Assembly: GCF_937616625.2 (NCBI RefSeq)
Contig: NC_065570.1
Span: 65,065,665 to 65,129,664, forward strand
Length of the DNA stretch: 64,000 bases
Direction: 5' to 3'
Origin: Mercurialis annua
Taxonomy: Eukaryota; Streptophyta; Magnoliopsida; Malpighiales; Euphorbiaceae
Under the pieces are notes generated by a model. That model was not told the origin of the DNA. It made no database searches and worked only from the letters and a program-made list of their open reading frames with translations. The first letter of the stretch is position 1. Each line of letters opens with the position of its first letter. The position numbers and the translations under genes were made by a program. This document shows positions 36,191 through 45,959 of this stretch, one piece after another.

Positions 36191-36689
36191 TGTTGTCAAT
36201 GTTTGCTCTATATGATATATATATAACTGATTATAAATTTAAATTAATTTATTAAAATGAAATTAGTTCTACAATACAAATTAAATAAAATATAAATATC
36301 TAATTAAATTAAATTTACTATAAATATAATATTAAATTAGTCTAATTTAATTTATTTATTAAAAAATTACATAATAAAAAAATAAAAATATTTATATTTC
36401 ACTTTTTATTCATACATGAGTAAAACTAGTAAGATTTTTCACTTGTTAAAATTGAAAAATATATTTTGTTTATTAAAATTAATAAATATGGTGGTTCGGT
36501 GGTCGGACCGAAGTGGTCATGGTCGGATACGTGGTAGTGGTACCCGTCGTGGTGTGCGTAAACTCAATATCAACTCAATGTCAACTTCATTATTTATACT
36601 ACTAAAAATAATTTATGAAATGAGATAAATTAATAGTAATTTGAATTAAACTATCTAAGGTTTTATTAAAATGAACAAAAAGTAAATTT

Positions 36690-37880
36690 AAAATAAGTGA
36701 ACTGAATATCAACTCAATATCAACTTAATGTGAACTCAATATAAACTTAATTTGAACTCAATATAAATTTAATGTCAACTTAATATCAGCGCAATGTAAA
36801 TTTAACATTAACTTAACGTCGACTCAATGTCAACGCAATGTAAACCTAATGTCATCTCAATGTAAACCTAATGTCAACTCAATGTAAACCTAATGTCAAC
36901 TCAATATAAACCTAATGTCAACTCCATATAAACCTAATGTCAATTCAATGTAAAATTAATATCAATATGAAGTAATTTTTTAGTAAATTGTTTTAATTTT
37001 AAAATGTAAACTAATATTAACTCAATGTAAACTTAATAAATCAATGTTGACTGAATGTGAACCTAATGTCTACTCAATGTCAACTCAATGTAAACTTGAT
37101 ATAAACTACGTGTCAATTCAAAGTAATTTTTTTAGTAAAATATTATAATTTTAAAAATTAACTTAATATCAACTGAAGGTCGACTCAATGTCTACTTAAT
37201 GACGACTCAATGTAAACCTAACGTCAATTCAATATAATCCTAATGTCAATTCAATATAATTATAATATCAACTTAATGCAAACTTAATAACTCAACGTTG
37301 AATCAATGTCAACTCAATGTGAACCTAATGTTAACTCAATGTCAACTCAATGTGAACCTAATGTTCACTCAATGTCAACTCAATATAAACTTAATAACTC
37401 AATGTTGAATCAATGTCAACTCAATGTGAACCTAATGTTCACTAAATGTCAACTCAATGTAAACCCAATGTTCACTCAATGTCAACTCAATGTAAATTTG
37501 ATATAAACTACATGTCAATCCAAAGTAATTTTTTTTAGTAAAATATTATATTTTTAAAAATTAACTTAATATCAACTGAAGATCGACTCAATGTCTACTT
37601 AATGACGACTCAATATAATCCTAATGTCAACTCAATATAATTATAATATTAACTCAATGTAAACCTATTGTCAATTTGAAGTAATCTTTTAGAAAATTAT
37701 TTTAATTTTGAAATGTAAATTAATATCAACTCAATATAAACTTAGTAACTCAACGCTGACTCAATGTCAACCTAATGTAAACTCAATGTCAACTCATTGT
37801 AAATTACATGTCAATGTAAGATAAATTTTTAATAAATTATTATAATTTTAAAAATTAACTTAATATCAACTCAATTAACT
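36690..37880 (+). repeat. Degenerate 12-bp minisatellite (TCAACTCAATGT)
   Basis: About 1.2 kb made of TCAACTCAATGT and variants (TAAACCTAATGT, TGAACCTAATGT, TAAACTTAATAA). The array is broken every 200-350 bases by similar AT-rich blocks of the form AAAGTAATTTTTTTAGTAAA. At least two higher-order copies are nearly the same (around 37,060-37,200 and 37,440-37,600). Frames across it only encode the repeat. It forms the core of the element 35668-38658. Confidence 0.9.
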
Positions 37881-38185
37881 TATATAATCTATTTTGAGTT
37901 TTTGTCGAGTTGATATTAAATTAATTGTGTTTGTAATACATTAATATATAAAATCTATTTAACTTAGTTTACTTTAAGTTAATATTTAATTCACACTACT
38001 ATTAATTTAATTAGAGTAAATTTAATTTAAATTTTGACAAGAGTAATACTTTATTAGTGTTTTGTAATATATATCATTTATAATCAACCATTTTAGTAGG
38101 TTATATTTAGTTTATATGCTTTTTTATACATTATTAAAGAGTACATGTATTAATATTAAAGAGTAAATAAAGACAACAAGCATGT

Positions 38186-38253
38186 CTTGCCTTGGTGGTT
38201 AGGCACATGGACAAAGAGTGAGAGGTCATGGGTTCGAATCCCACTAAGAGCAA
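38186..38253 (+). repeat. tRNA-like motif in the right arm of the 3-kb element
   Basis: Box A-like TTGGTGGTTAGGCAC near 38,192-38,206 and box B-like GGGTTCGAATCCC near 38,230-38,242 are spaced as in a tRNA gene or tRNA-derived SINE. A CTAAGAGC 3' end follows. I could not close a standard acceptor stem, so a functional tRNA is not claimed. Its mirror copy lies at 36,115-36,190. Confidence 0.5.
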
Positions 38254-39391
38254 AATTATATTTTATTAATTCTTTTAAAATCTCACCACTACAGTTGACC
38301 GCCGCTGACCGGGAGTTGACCGCCGCTGACCGGGCGTTGACCGCCGCTGACCGCCATTGACCGGGCGTTGACCTCTGTTGACCGGTCGGTCGGGCCGGAA
38401 TTTGACCGGTTGTCGGTTGTGGTTGGTTGGTTGGTCTAACCAAACCCATATTTGCCACGTGTCAACATTTTATTGACTAAAATATAGACCAATGAGATGT
38501 TGCCAAATAGTAAGGACAATATTGTCTTTTTTTTTAATTTTTGGTTATGAGGGATTCTTGAAAACTTTTTTTTTTTTTGGGAGATTTTTGCCAAAATCAA
38601 AATGGTAAGGGAAAAGTGAAAAACTATAGCACTTTTGAGGGATTTGTGTAAAAAACCCTATAAAATAGTAAGTTTGTTAAAATTAATAGCCCAAGCCCAT
38701 AGTCCTCAAAACCTAATTAATTAGTAATTACAATCAACCAAATAACGCAGCATCACAAATTTGGCCATCATCACCAAATTCTTTTTTCTTCTTGAACTCT
38801 CTATTACTAAAATTGCAGAACACATTTTGAAATTAAAATTCATCAACAAATACAAACTTTTTCCAATCTTTTTATTGGCTGAAATCGGATCCAAAATGAA
38901 ATTTATATAATTGAAATCAAAAACTTTCCTTCAAGCCGAACTCAGATGATCGGTGCGGCGGCAGCCATTTTCAGATGAGCAGAGAAAGATTCAATCAGAA
39001 GTAATCGATAAGAAGAAAATATGGGTTTCTGAAACATAAGGGTGATTTGAATAATATTTTTTTTATTTGCAGATGAGCCCGAAACGTTTTGGAGGAGTTT
39101 CCTAACGTTCCCGTTTCGGAAACGTTAGGAAACGCGGAAACGTTGGGACTTCAACGTTTCCGTGCTTCCTAGCCTAATAGAAAAAGAAAGGGATCTCTCA
39201 TTGTTTATTGACCTAAAGTATTTTATTTACCAATTCTTACTCAACTACTACATACCATAAGTAATCAAGTGAACACCACAAACAAAAGTCACCTCATCTA
39301 ATCTCTTTTGGGATGTCATCTTCATCAACAATTTTCCACTAATTTACGACCATTATTATAGGGTGAGCAAACACTTAATTCTGTTAAGAAT

Positions 39392-40341
39392 GGCTAATAA
39401 TCACCCATGGCCCCTGAACTTTAGGACTATGGGCACAAAACTCCCTAATGTTTAAAAACGGACACTAAACCGCCTGATATTTGTGGCAGCGCTCACAAAA
39501 CCCCCTAAGCCCCAAATATGACCAAAATACCCCTGGCGCCGTTTTTTTCAGTCAACTGTCATTCTTAAAAAAAACTGACAGTGCCACGTCATCTGTCACG
39601 TTACCAAAATACCTTGAAATTTTCAAACACCCAAAATACACCTAATTTAATTTTTTTTAAAAAAAACAAACTAACCCAATTTTATCCTACCATTCGATTA
39701 ACCCAACAAAAAAATAACCACCACCACACCCAACCGCCGCCACAACCCCACCACCGCCGAAATTTTTTTCGGTCATCTTCTTCGAATTGAAGATGATCGG
39801 AAATTTTCCAATCATCATGTTATGCCTGAGAAGACGACCCAGCTGGGTCGTCTTCTCAGGCGGGAGGACGACCCAGCTGGGTCGTCTTCCTCGGGTGAGG
39901 AAGACGACCCAGCTGGGTCGTCTCCTGTTCTTCGAAGAACATAATTTTTGTTTTCGAAGAGGATGACTGGAGACGGAGACGGCGGCGGCGGCGGCGAGTG
40001 TTTGGGTTGTTGGTGGATGGGTTGGCCGAATAGTTTAGGTTAGATTGAGTTGGGTTGGATTGAGCTGGGTTGGATTGAGTTGGTTGGATTGAGTTGGGGT
40101 ATTTTGGGTTTTTTTATTTTTTTTATTTTTTGATGACGTGTCAGATGATGAGGCGCCGTCAGATTTTTTTTTTTTTAAGAATGTCAGTTGACCAGAAAAG
40201 ACGGCACCAGGGGTATTTTTGTCCTCAGGGGGTTTTGTGAGCGCCAACACAAATATCAGGGGATTTAGCGCCCGTTTTTAAACATCAGGGGGTTTTGTGC
40301 ACTTAGCCCTAAAAGTCAGGGGCCATGAGTGATTATTAGCC
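39392..40341. mobile_element. Mutator-like element, 950 bp, near-perfect 9-bp TSD, palindrome core
   Basis: Starts GGCTAATAATCACCCATGG and ends with the inverted CATGAGTGATTATTAGCC. Arms of about 190 bp pair through GGGGGTTTTGTG-type repeats. The flanks GTTAAGAAT (39383-39391) and GTTAAAAAT (40342-40350) match at 8 of 9 positions. The core holds three copies of the perfect palindrome GACGACCCAGCTGGGTCGTC (39833, 39867, 39903), beside CCACCGCCG and GGCGGCGGCGG stretches. Plus and minus open frames here are by-products. Confidence 0.8.
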
Positions 40342-40351
40342 GTTAAAAATC

Positions 40352-41105
40352 CAACGATTTAACTCAAATCGAATCGTATTATCTTTTTAATTAAACTAGT
40401 CGGATTTATAATTTTAAATGAAATAAATTTAACTAAATTAACAAAACCGAGCATACTGGATTTTTTGGTTAAATTGTTAACTGGATGAAATATATAAAAA
40501 AAGAAAATATTTGGCTGATCAAAGTTTTAATATTAAACTGTAATCAAACTTAAAATTTTTATTAACTAAACTAATCAAATAAATTAAAAAGGAAAAAAAA
40601 TGACCGAAATAGAATTGTTAATTTGATTTATGATAGTTATAAATTTGTAATTTGTAATATATTTCACCCGTCACATATTGATAAACTATTTAGAATAAGA
40701 ATAAATATATGAAATTTTAGTCTATTTAAACAAAATGCATTAATTTATATAATATAATTATACTTGCATTTACGTAACATAATAGTAACTTTTTATTTTT
40801 AGTATCTTTTGTATTTTCTAAATACATTTCATTATAATTGATGAAGTTATATGTGATAATTAATTATTTAATTAATAGATAACTGTCTATAATTTAAAAA
40901 AATTGAAAATATTGTCAACCAATCTAAAATGAAATAAAGTACTTGTGGATAAGACTGCTTCGTAGAACACCATGTTTTTCCATACAAAACATGTATAGTG
41001 CTCATTAATCATTATGATTTGTGGCATGGAAGTATTAAGGAGAAAAACTTGTACAAGAATATATAACAAAGGCCAATAAAATCTTGGTTTGTACTTTCCC
41101 TCCAT
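40352..41105. other. AT-rich intergenic sequence
   Basis: No gene recognised. It separates two palindrome-core elements. Confidence 0.35.
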
Positions 41106-41108
41106 TTA

Positions 41109-42412
41109 AGACTAATAATCTAAAAAAAAACCTTCACCTTCTCTTTTTTTGTTTGCACTCTCACATTATAAAATTGTCAATTTTATCCAAACTCACATCT
41201 TTCGTTTTCAATTTCACCCTCAAACATCAAAATTCACATCTTTTTATTTCAATTGCACCCTCAAATATCAAATTGATCTCTTTTTCAACACTTCATATTT
41301 TAATAAATATTCTAAATAGTTCCCAATGTTATAATTAAAAAAAACTCATCTTCCTTAAAATTTCAAAAAAAACCATCATATTTTTTGATAAAAAAATAAA
41401 TTTAATTGATATTTAACTCAAAATTTTATATTTGTCCCGAAAAAAATCAATTTCAAAATTTTAAATTTACAATTAATATTTGTTAACTAATCCTGATTAT
41501 ATGTATATATAAACTTTTTGATGAATGTATAGATATATAATGAATTAAAGATTCTATTAAAAATTCTTCGGCGGTGACCGAAATGTCAAAGTCCGTCTGA
41601 AAAGATGAACCCATTTAGGTTCGTCTTCTCAGACGAACCTGGAGACGAACCCCATCTGGTTTCGTCCTCAAATGAAGGTTCGTCCTCAGATCTCTCATCT
41701 GAGGACGAACCCATATGGGGTTTGTCCTCAATTCGTTTGAAAAGACGAACCCAAGGACAAACCCCATTTGGGTTCGTCCTCAGAAGAACAGTTCTCAGTT
41801 CGTCTGAAAAGACGAACCCGAAGATGACGAATCCACTGACGAACCTAGAAGATTCGTCCTCAAATCTGGTTCGTCTGAGGACAAACCCATATGGGATTCG
41901 TCCTCAGACGATCTCGGACACTGCGACCACTACCGAAGTGGTGGGAGAGGAAGGCAGCCGGAGCGGAGGCAGTGGATTTCGGGGGTTTGGATTATTTATT
42001 TTTTTAGTAAAATTTAAAATCATTTATAATTACAATTAATTAAAAAATATTATATATATATATATATATATTCCATTTTGGAATTAATTTTGTGGAGTCA
42101 AGAGGGCAAGGTCGAATAAAGGCGGATGTAAATTTTTATATCATAATTTTATTTGTATTAAATAATTTTTTTATTAAGTTTTAATTTTTGGGGGGAAGAA
42201 AAGTTTTTTGTTTTAAATATAATATTAAGTGTTATTTAGAATTTGTGTTAAAATATAAGGTATTAATTTAAAAAAAAGTTCATGTGAAAAGAGGTCAATT
42301 TGATGATTAAAGGTGAAATTGAAAACGAAAGGTGCGGATTTGGATAAAATTGGCGATTTTACAATGTGAAGGTGCAAACGAAAAAGGGCTAAAAGTAGAG
42401 ATTTTCCCAGGC
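41109..42412. mobile_element. 1.3-kb inverted-repeat element with GACGAACC core
   Basis: Left arm: CTTCACCTTCTC, TTTGTTTGCACTCTCACATT, AATTTTATCCAAACTCACAT, TCGTTTTCAATTTCACC. These pair with right-arm GGTGAAATTGAAAACGAAAG, GATTTGGATAAAATTGGCG and CAATGTGAAGGTGCAAACG. The core, about 41,597-41,925, is a dense array of GACGAACC and GGTTCGTC in both orientations. This gives a spurious 144-codon frame rich in Ser, Asp and Pro that looks like but is not a real protein. A GTGGTGGGAGAGG tail follows. No exact target-site duplication was identified. Confidence 0.7.
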
Positions 42413-43333
42413 CATATTATCCTCTATTTCAAAAAAAAAAAACAAATTCAGACAAAAGCTACTTTTTTTTTCTTTTTTAAAATTTTCATTCGTTTTTAAT
42501 AAACCTATAGTCCTACCCTAATGATTTGAAACTCAAAAGCATTTGAAATTTTTCTTTAATAAAAAGAAGAATTACAAGAATAAAGTAAAATTGTTTTACT
42601 AATTTTATTTTTTAAAAGTCCACCTAATTTTGTGATTTGCTTTGCTATGTCTAACTATTTTATATCAAATGCCTACATCTTTTCTTTCTTAATAATTGAG
42701 ATAACATGGAATATTAGTATATACTAATATAATTTTTAGAGAATTCTTTTTCCACATTATAACTATTCAAAGCATGCATGTAAGGGACATTGCTACTTAC
42801 TAGAGTTTCTTTAACATCTTGCTTCTTAGTTCTTATAAGCTATTATGATCAACTTGAGTCAACTTTAGTAGGAGGTAGAGAGTGGTTCATCATTAATATC
42901 TTGAAACTTTTTTTTAACTTAGCTTAACTTTAATCCACATTTTTAGTGGGTATATCTTAAATTGCAAGTAAATAAAACTATAATGATGAAACATAAAAAA
43001 GATAAATTTAATACCCTAAAAAAATAATTTAAAAATAAAGAAGATAAGGCATTATAAGATAAGGATGAAAGGATAGACATAAAAGTGACACAAACTTAAA
43101 ATACAACTCATAAATAACAAAAGCAACAAAGGGATACAGAAAATGTTTTATTATATACAATTCAATGGGCCATTCTCCAAATTTCTCCATTAATGCCATT
43201 GATAGATTAGATAGGGCAAAAAAGAGAAATTTTGAACAAATGAAACCCTCTAAAAAAAGACCAACTTGCATTCAAATTCCATTGTTATTCTTCATGATCA
43301 TCACCACCTCCTCAAAGAGAAATAATAAAAAGC
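42413..43333. other. Intergenic 3' of the aquaporin gene
   Basis: AT-rich with no second gene. The interval 43,100-43,333 is the expected 3' untranslated region of the aquaporin. Open frames on either strand here do not resemble proteins. Confidence 0.4.
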
Positions 43334-45844
43334 TTAAGCATTGCTCCTGAATGAACCTAGGGCTTTAATTGCTGCTGCTCTAAGAATGAATTGGTGGTAG
43401 AATGCAGCAATGGCAGCTCCAATAAATGGTCCAACCCAGAAAATCCACTGTACAATACAATCAACACAACAATATAAATCAATCAATTTAATCATGATCT
43501 AAAATCAATCACCAGCAAAGTCAGAGTCTGAAACTTTCAGGTCGAATTATAATGTATCTACCACTAAAATGGTACGAAAACACAAATGTTAAACTGCGAA
43601 ATAATATTATGTATTCCCGAAAGCATTTTAGGAATAAAATGAAACGTCGAAATGTAGGAATCGACAAATTTTCGTGCATATACAGCGTGTATAGGGACAT
43701 GGATGTAATTTATTTTGTAAAAAAATATAGGTTAATTGTGTACCTGGTCATCCCAAGCCTTCTCTTCGTTGTAAATAACAGCAGCTCCAAAACTCCTAGC
43801 AGGGTTAATACCAGTGCCAGTGATTGGAATTGTAGCAAGGTGAACCATGAACACAGCAAATCCAATAGGAAGAGGAGCCAATACCTTAATTGGGAATTTA
43901 CAAAATTAGTAACTTACATAATTAACTTAATATGAAACCATAATTAATCAAACATATATAGTTATAACATATTTGTCTTATTACAGTACAAAAACTAGGA
44001 TTAAAAAAGTCAAATTTATTTTGTTTTATGCAAATTATCTTCTTATAGAGATTGATAATTAAAGTATTAAACTATTAAAAGGCATCAATTATTTTATAAT
44101 TGTGTAGTAGTTATCTTCTGCTTGGTGTCAAAATCAAGAACCTAACAAATTTAATAGAAATTGTAGTGAGAAGTAAGTAAAATCCCCGCAAATCAAGATT
44201 TTGAGATAATAATATTATCACCCAACAAAGTCAGCAAGGACAATAATTCATGTAGCAACAGAAAAAAATGATTAATTGAATTTTAAAATCTTAACACTAT
44301 AGTGAAAATAAATAATTAATTGAAAGATAAAATAGTACTCCGACCAATTCAACCGATTCGATCATGAATCAACAATCAGCGTAGGTTGGATTATTTTTAG
44401 AATTAAATTATCATCAGTTCGACATTTTTGAACCAAAAAGATGGTAAAATCCAAAATTACCGAACCGATTAAATCGTAAAAATTGGTTAATTCTTGAAAA
44501 TGAAGTACTTACAGGAACATGAGAGTCTCTTGCATTTCTCTTAGGATCAGTAGCAGAGAAGACAGTGTAAACCAGAACAAAGGTACCAATAATTTCAGCA
44601 CCCAATCCAGTTCCTGTACTGTATCCATCAGCTAGCTCATTGGCTCCACCTCCATACCTAGAGTAATAAGCTTTTTGGAAACCCTTCACCAATCCACAGC
44701 CACAGATTGCACCCAAACACTGTGCTATCATGTATCCAAGGGCTCTGATTAGTGATACCTTGCGTCCTAAGAATAGCCCGAAGGTCACTGCCGGGTTGAT
44801 GTGTCCTCCTGTTTTAGGGTACACAAATAAATTTTATTAATAATCAAGCCACAAACTCAGCTAATTTAGAGTAATTATCTTCCTATACTAGATTAATGTA
44901 CAACCCCATATTTTTCTTTTATTTATTTAAAAGACCAATAAATAATTAAATATCAAGACGAACTTTAAAATTTGACAATATGAATTACCAATTTTCATTT
45001 TTTGTAGATCAGACAACCGAGCTAAAACAACACTAACATGGACATAATAATTAATATACAATCACATGTTGTTGCATGATTGGTTGGTGTCTAATTTGCC
45101 AAAATAAAAATTGGTCATTGTCATTATCAAGTTTTAAAAAATTTGTCGTAATTGTAAATCAAGCTAAAATTTGTGATTTAATTTACAAATAATCCTTTAA
45201 AATTTTATGCTAGTTGCAAAATATTTGTGTTTAACATATTTTCCTCTTTTATACTACATTTTAAACACTAAAATCAGAAAATCTTAAAAGCAGATTTCAA
45301 ATTTTAACAATTAAAAAAACTAAAATCACTTGTTCACTTTATTGATAATTTTTTTGGAAAAAATATATTTAATTAATCAAGAAAATTAAAGTTCATACAA
45401 GAACTAAGCTAATTAGCTAAACTTAAATAAATTATAAAAAGGCACAAAATAAAATCATTTTGTAGCATAAAAACTTTCTCCAGAACCAAACAAAAACTAC
45501 AAATTAGTGAAAAGAAAAAGAAACATACCAGAAATACCAGCAGTGCAGTAAACAAGAATAAAGATCATGCCACCAAAAGCCCAAGCAATTCCAAGAATAC
45601 CAACTCCGCCGCAAGCAGCGTCGGCATTTTTAGCAGGATCACTCTGACTCTTGTAACCAATCACAGTCAACACTGTGATATACAGGAACAGAAGTGTAGC
45701 TATGAACTCTGCAATTAGAGCTCTGTAAAATGACCATTGACCCAGCTCCTTAGCGTCAAACAAGGGAGCCGGTGGAGGGTCATGATAGTCTTTTGCTGAG
45801 AATTCTCCGGCCGCCGGCTCTACAACCTCAACATCTTTGGCCAT
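43334..45844 (-). CDS. PIP2: PIP2-type plasma-membrane aquaporin, complete (288 aa)
   Basis: Four exons: 45844-45529, 44808-44513, 43884-43744, 43447-43334, all with canonical GT-AG borders and matching phases, giving 288 residues. This is the usual PIP2 size and the typical four-exon PIP layout. It is a tetrameric water (and small neutral solute) channel of the plasma membrane with six helices and two NPA half-helices, seen here as [11 protein letters not shown] and [11 protein letters not shown]. The N-terminus [10 protein letters not shown] has the acidic export-type signal, followed by [10 protein letters not shown]. The PIP signature [20 protein letters not shown] is present. Regulatory Ser sites are seen in loop B (RKVSLIRA) and in the C-tail GSFRSNA. 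The extended N-terminus and C-tail place it in PIP2 rather than PIP1; it is closest in feel to PIP2;2/2;4-type members. No defects were seen. Intron 1 (44809-45528) contains a diverged foldback element. Confidence 0.97.
44950..45200. mobile_element. Diverged GCAATTACAA-family foldback inside aquaporin intron 1
   Basis: ACGAACTTTAAAATTTGACAATATGAATTACCAATTTTCATTTTTTG-like sequence on the left is mirrored by CCAAAATAAAAATTGGTCATTG and AATTTGTCGTAATTGTAAATCA on the right, with AATCACATGTTGTTG in the centre. The order of motifs follows the 24,050-24,339 family. It is within the intron, so the coding sequence is untouched. Confidence 0.55.
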
Positions 45845-45878
45845 TGTTGAATTTGTTTTAGTTAGTGAAGAGTGAAGA

Positions 45879-45950
45879 TAGATAGAGAGAGAGAGGAGAA
45901 GTGGAAAATTTGTGGTGGGAGAGTGAGTATGGAAAGGGGTATTTATTATG
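45879..45950 (-). promoter_or_regulatory. Aquaporin core promoter and CT-rich leader
   Basis: On the minus strand CATAATAAATAC (45939-45950) is a TATA-type element about 95-105 bases upstream of the ATG. A CTCTCTCTCTATCTATC stretch (about 45,879-45,897) lies in the expected 5' untranslated region. This arrangement is common for highly expressed plant genes. Confidence 0.55.
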
Positions 45951-45959
45951 GTAGAGATA

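Larger units (their letters stand above)
35668..38658. mobile_element. Nested 3-kb long-TIR element with minisatellite core and 10-bp TSD
   Basis: The 10-mer TATAAAATAG flanks it at 35658-35667 and 38659-38668. The ends carry GAATCCCTCAAAAA (left) and the inverted TTTTGAGGGATTTG (right). Both arms run inward through four zones: an AAATCTCTCAAA / GGGAGATTT zone; a G/C-rich block of GGTCAACGGCC or TTGACCGCCGCTGACC subrepeats (35,885-36,030 and 38,285-38,440); a GGTTGAACCAA / TTGGTCTAACC zone; and then tRNA-like box A/B motifs. The centre is a degenerate 12-bp minisatellite. A 9-11 bp duplication with long arms fits a Mutator-like, non-autonomous element. No transposase frame was seen. Confidence 0.75.
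35365..39172. mobile_element. Composite element with AGCACGGAAACG inverted ends
   Basis: CTAAGTAGCACGGAAACGG at the left and its counterpart CGTTTCCGTGCTTCCTAG at the right bound 3.8 kb. Beyond the termini both sides are rich in GGAAACG/CGTTTCC repeats (35,371-35,470 and 39,078-39,165). The 2,991-bp element 35668-38658 is nested inside. Removing that leaves about 0.8 kb, a plausible non-autonomous element. No clear target-site duplication was found. Confidence 0.6.

Noticed and set aside
37306..37506. Repetitive plus-strand frame (MSTQCEPNVNS units)
   Set aside because: Translation of the 12-bp minisatellite, which has no other sign of coding.
36690..37880. Possible CRISPR-like array
   Set aside because: The units are degenerate, adjacent and without unique spacers; this is a eukaryotic minisatellite.
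38186..38253. Functional tRNA gene
   Set aside because: Box A and B are present but I could not fold an acceptor stem, and the copy is mirrored in a transposon arm.
38156..38458. 100-codon minus-strand frame with ARSAAVNSRS-type repeats
   Set aside because: Arises from TTGACCGCCGCTGACC subrepeats in the transposon arm.
39581..39790. Plus-strand frame with HHHTQPPPQPHHRR
   Set aside because: Low-complexity CCACC tract inside a Mutator-like element arm; no conserved domain.
41605..42039. 144-codon plus-strand frame rich in Ser, Asp, Glu and Arg
   Set aside because: It lies entirely on the GACGAACC/GGTTCGTC palindrome core of a foldback element; its composition follows from the repeat and it has no recognisable domain.
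43552..43935. 127-codon plus-strand frame
   Set aside because: Antisense to aquaporin exon 3 and flanking introns; the part over the exon is only the complement of conserved coding sequence.
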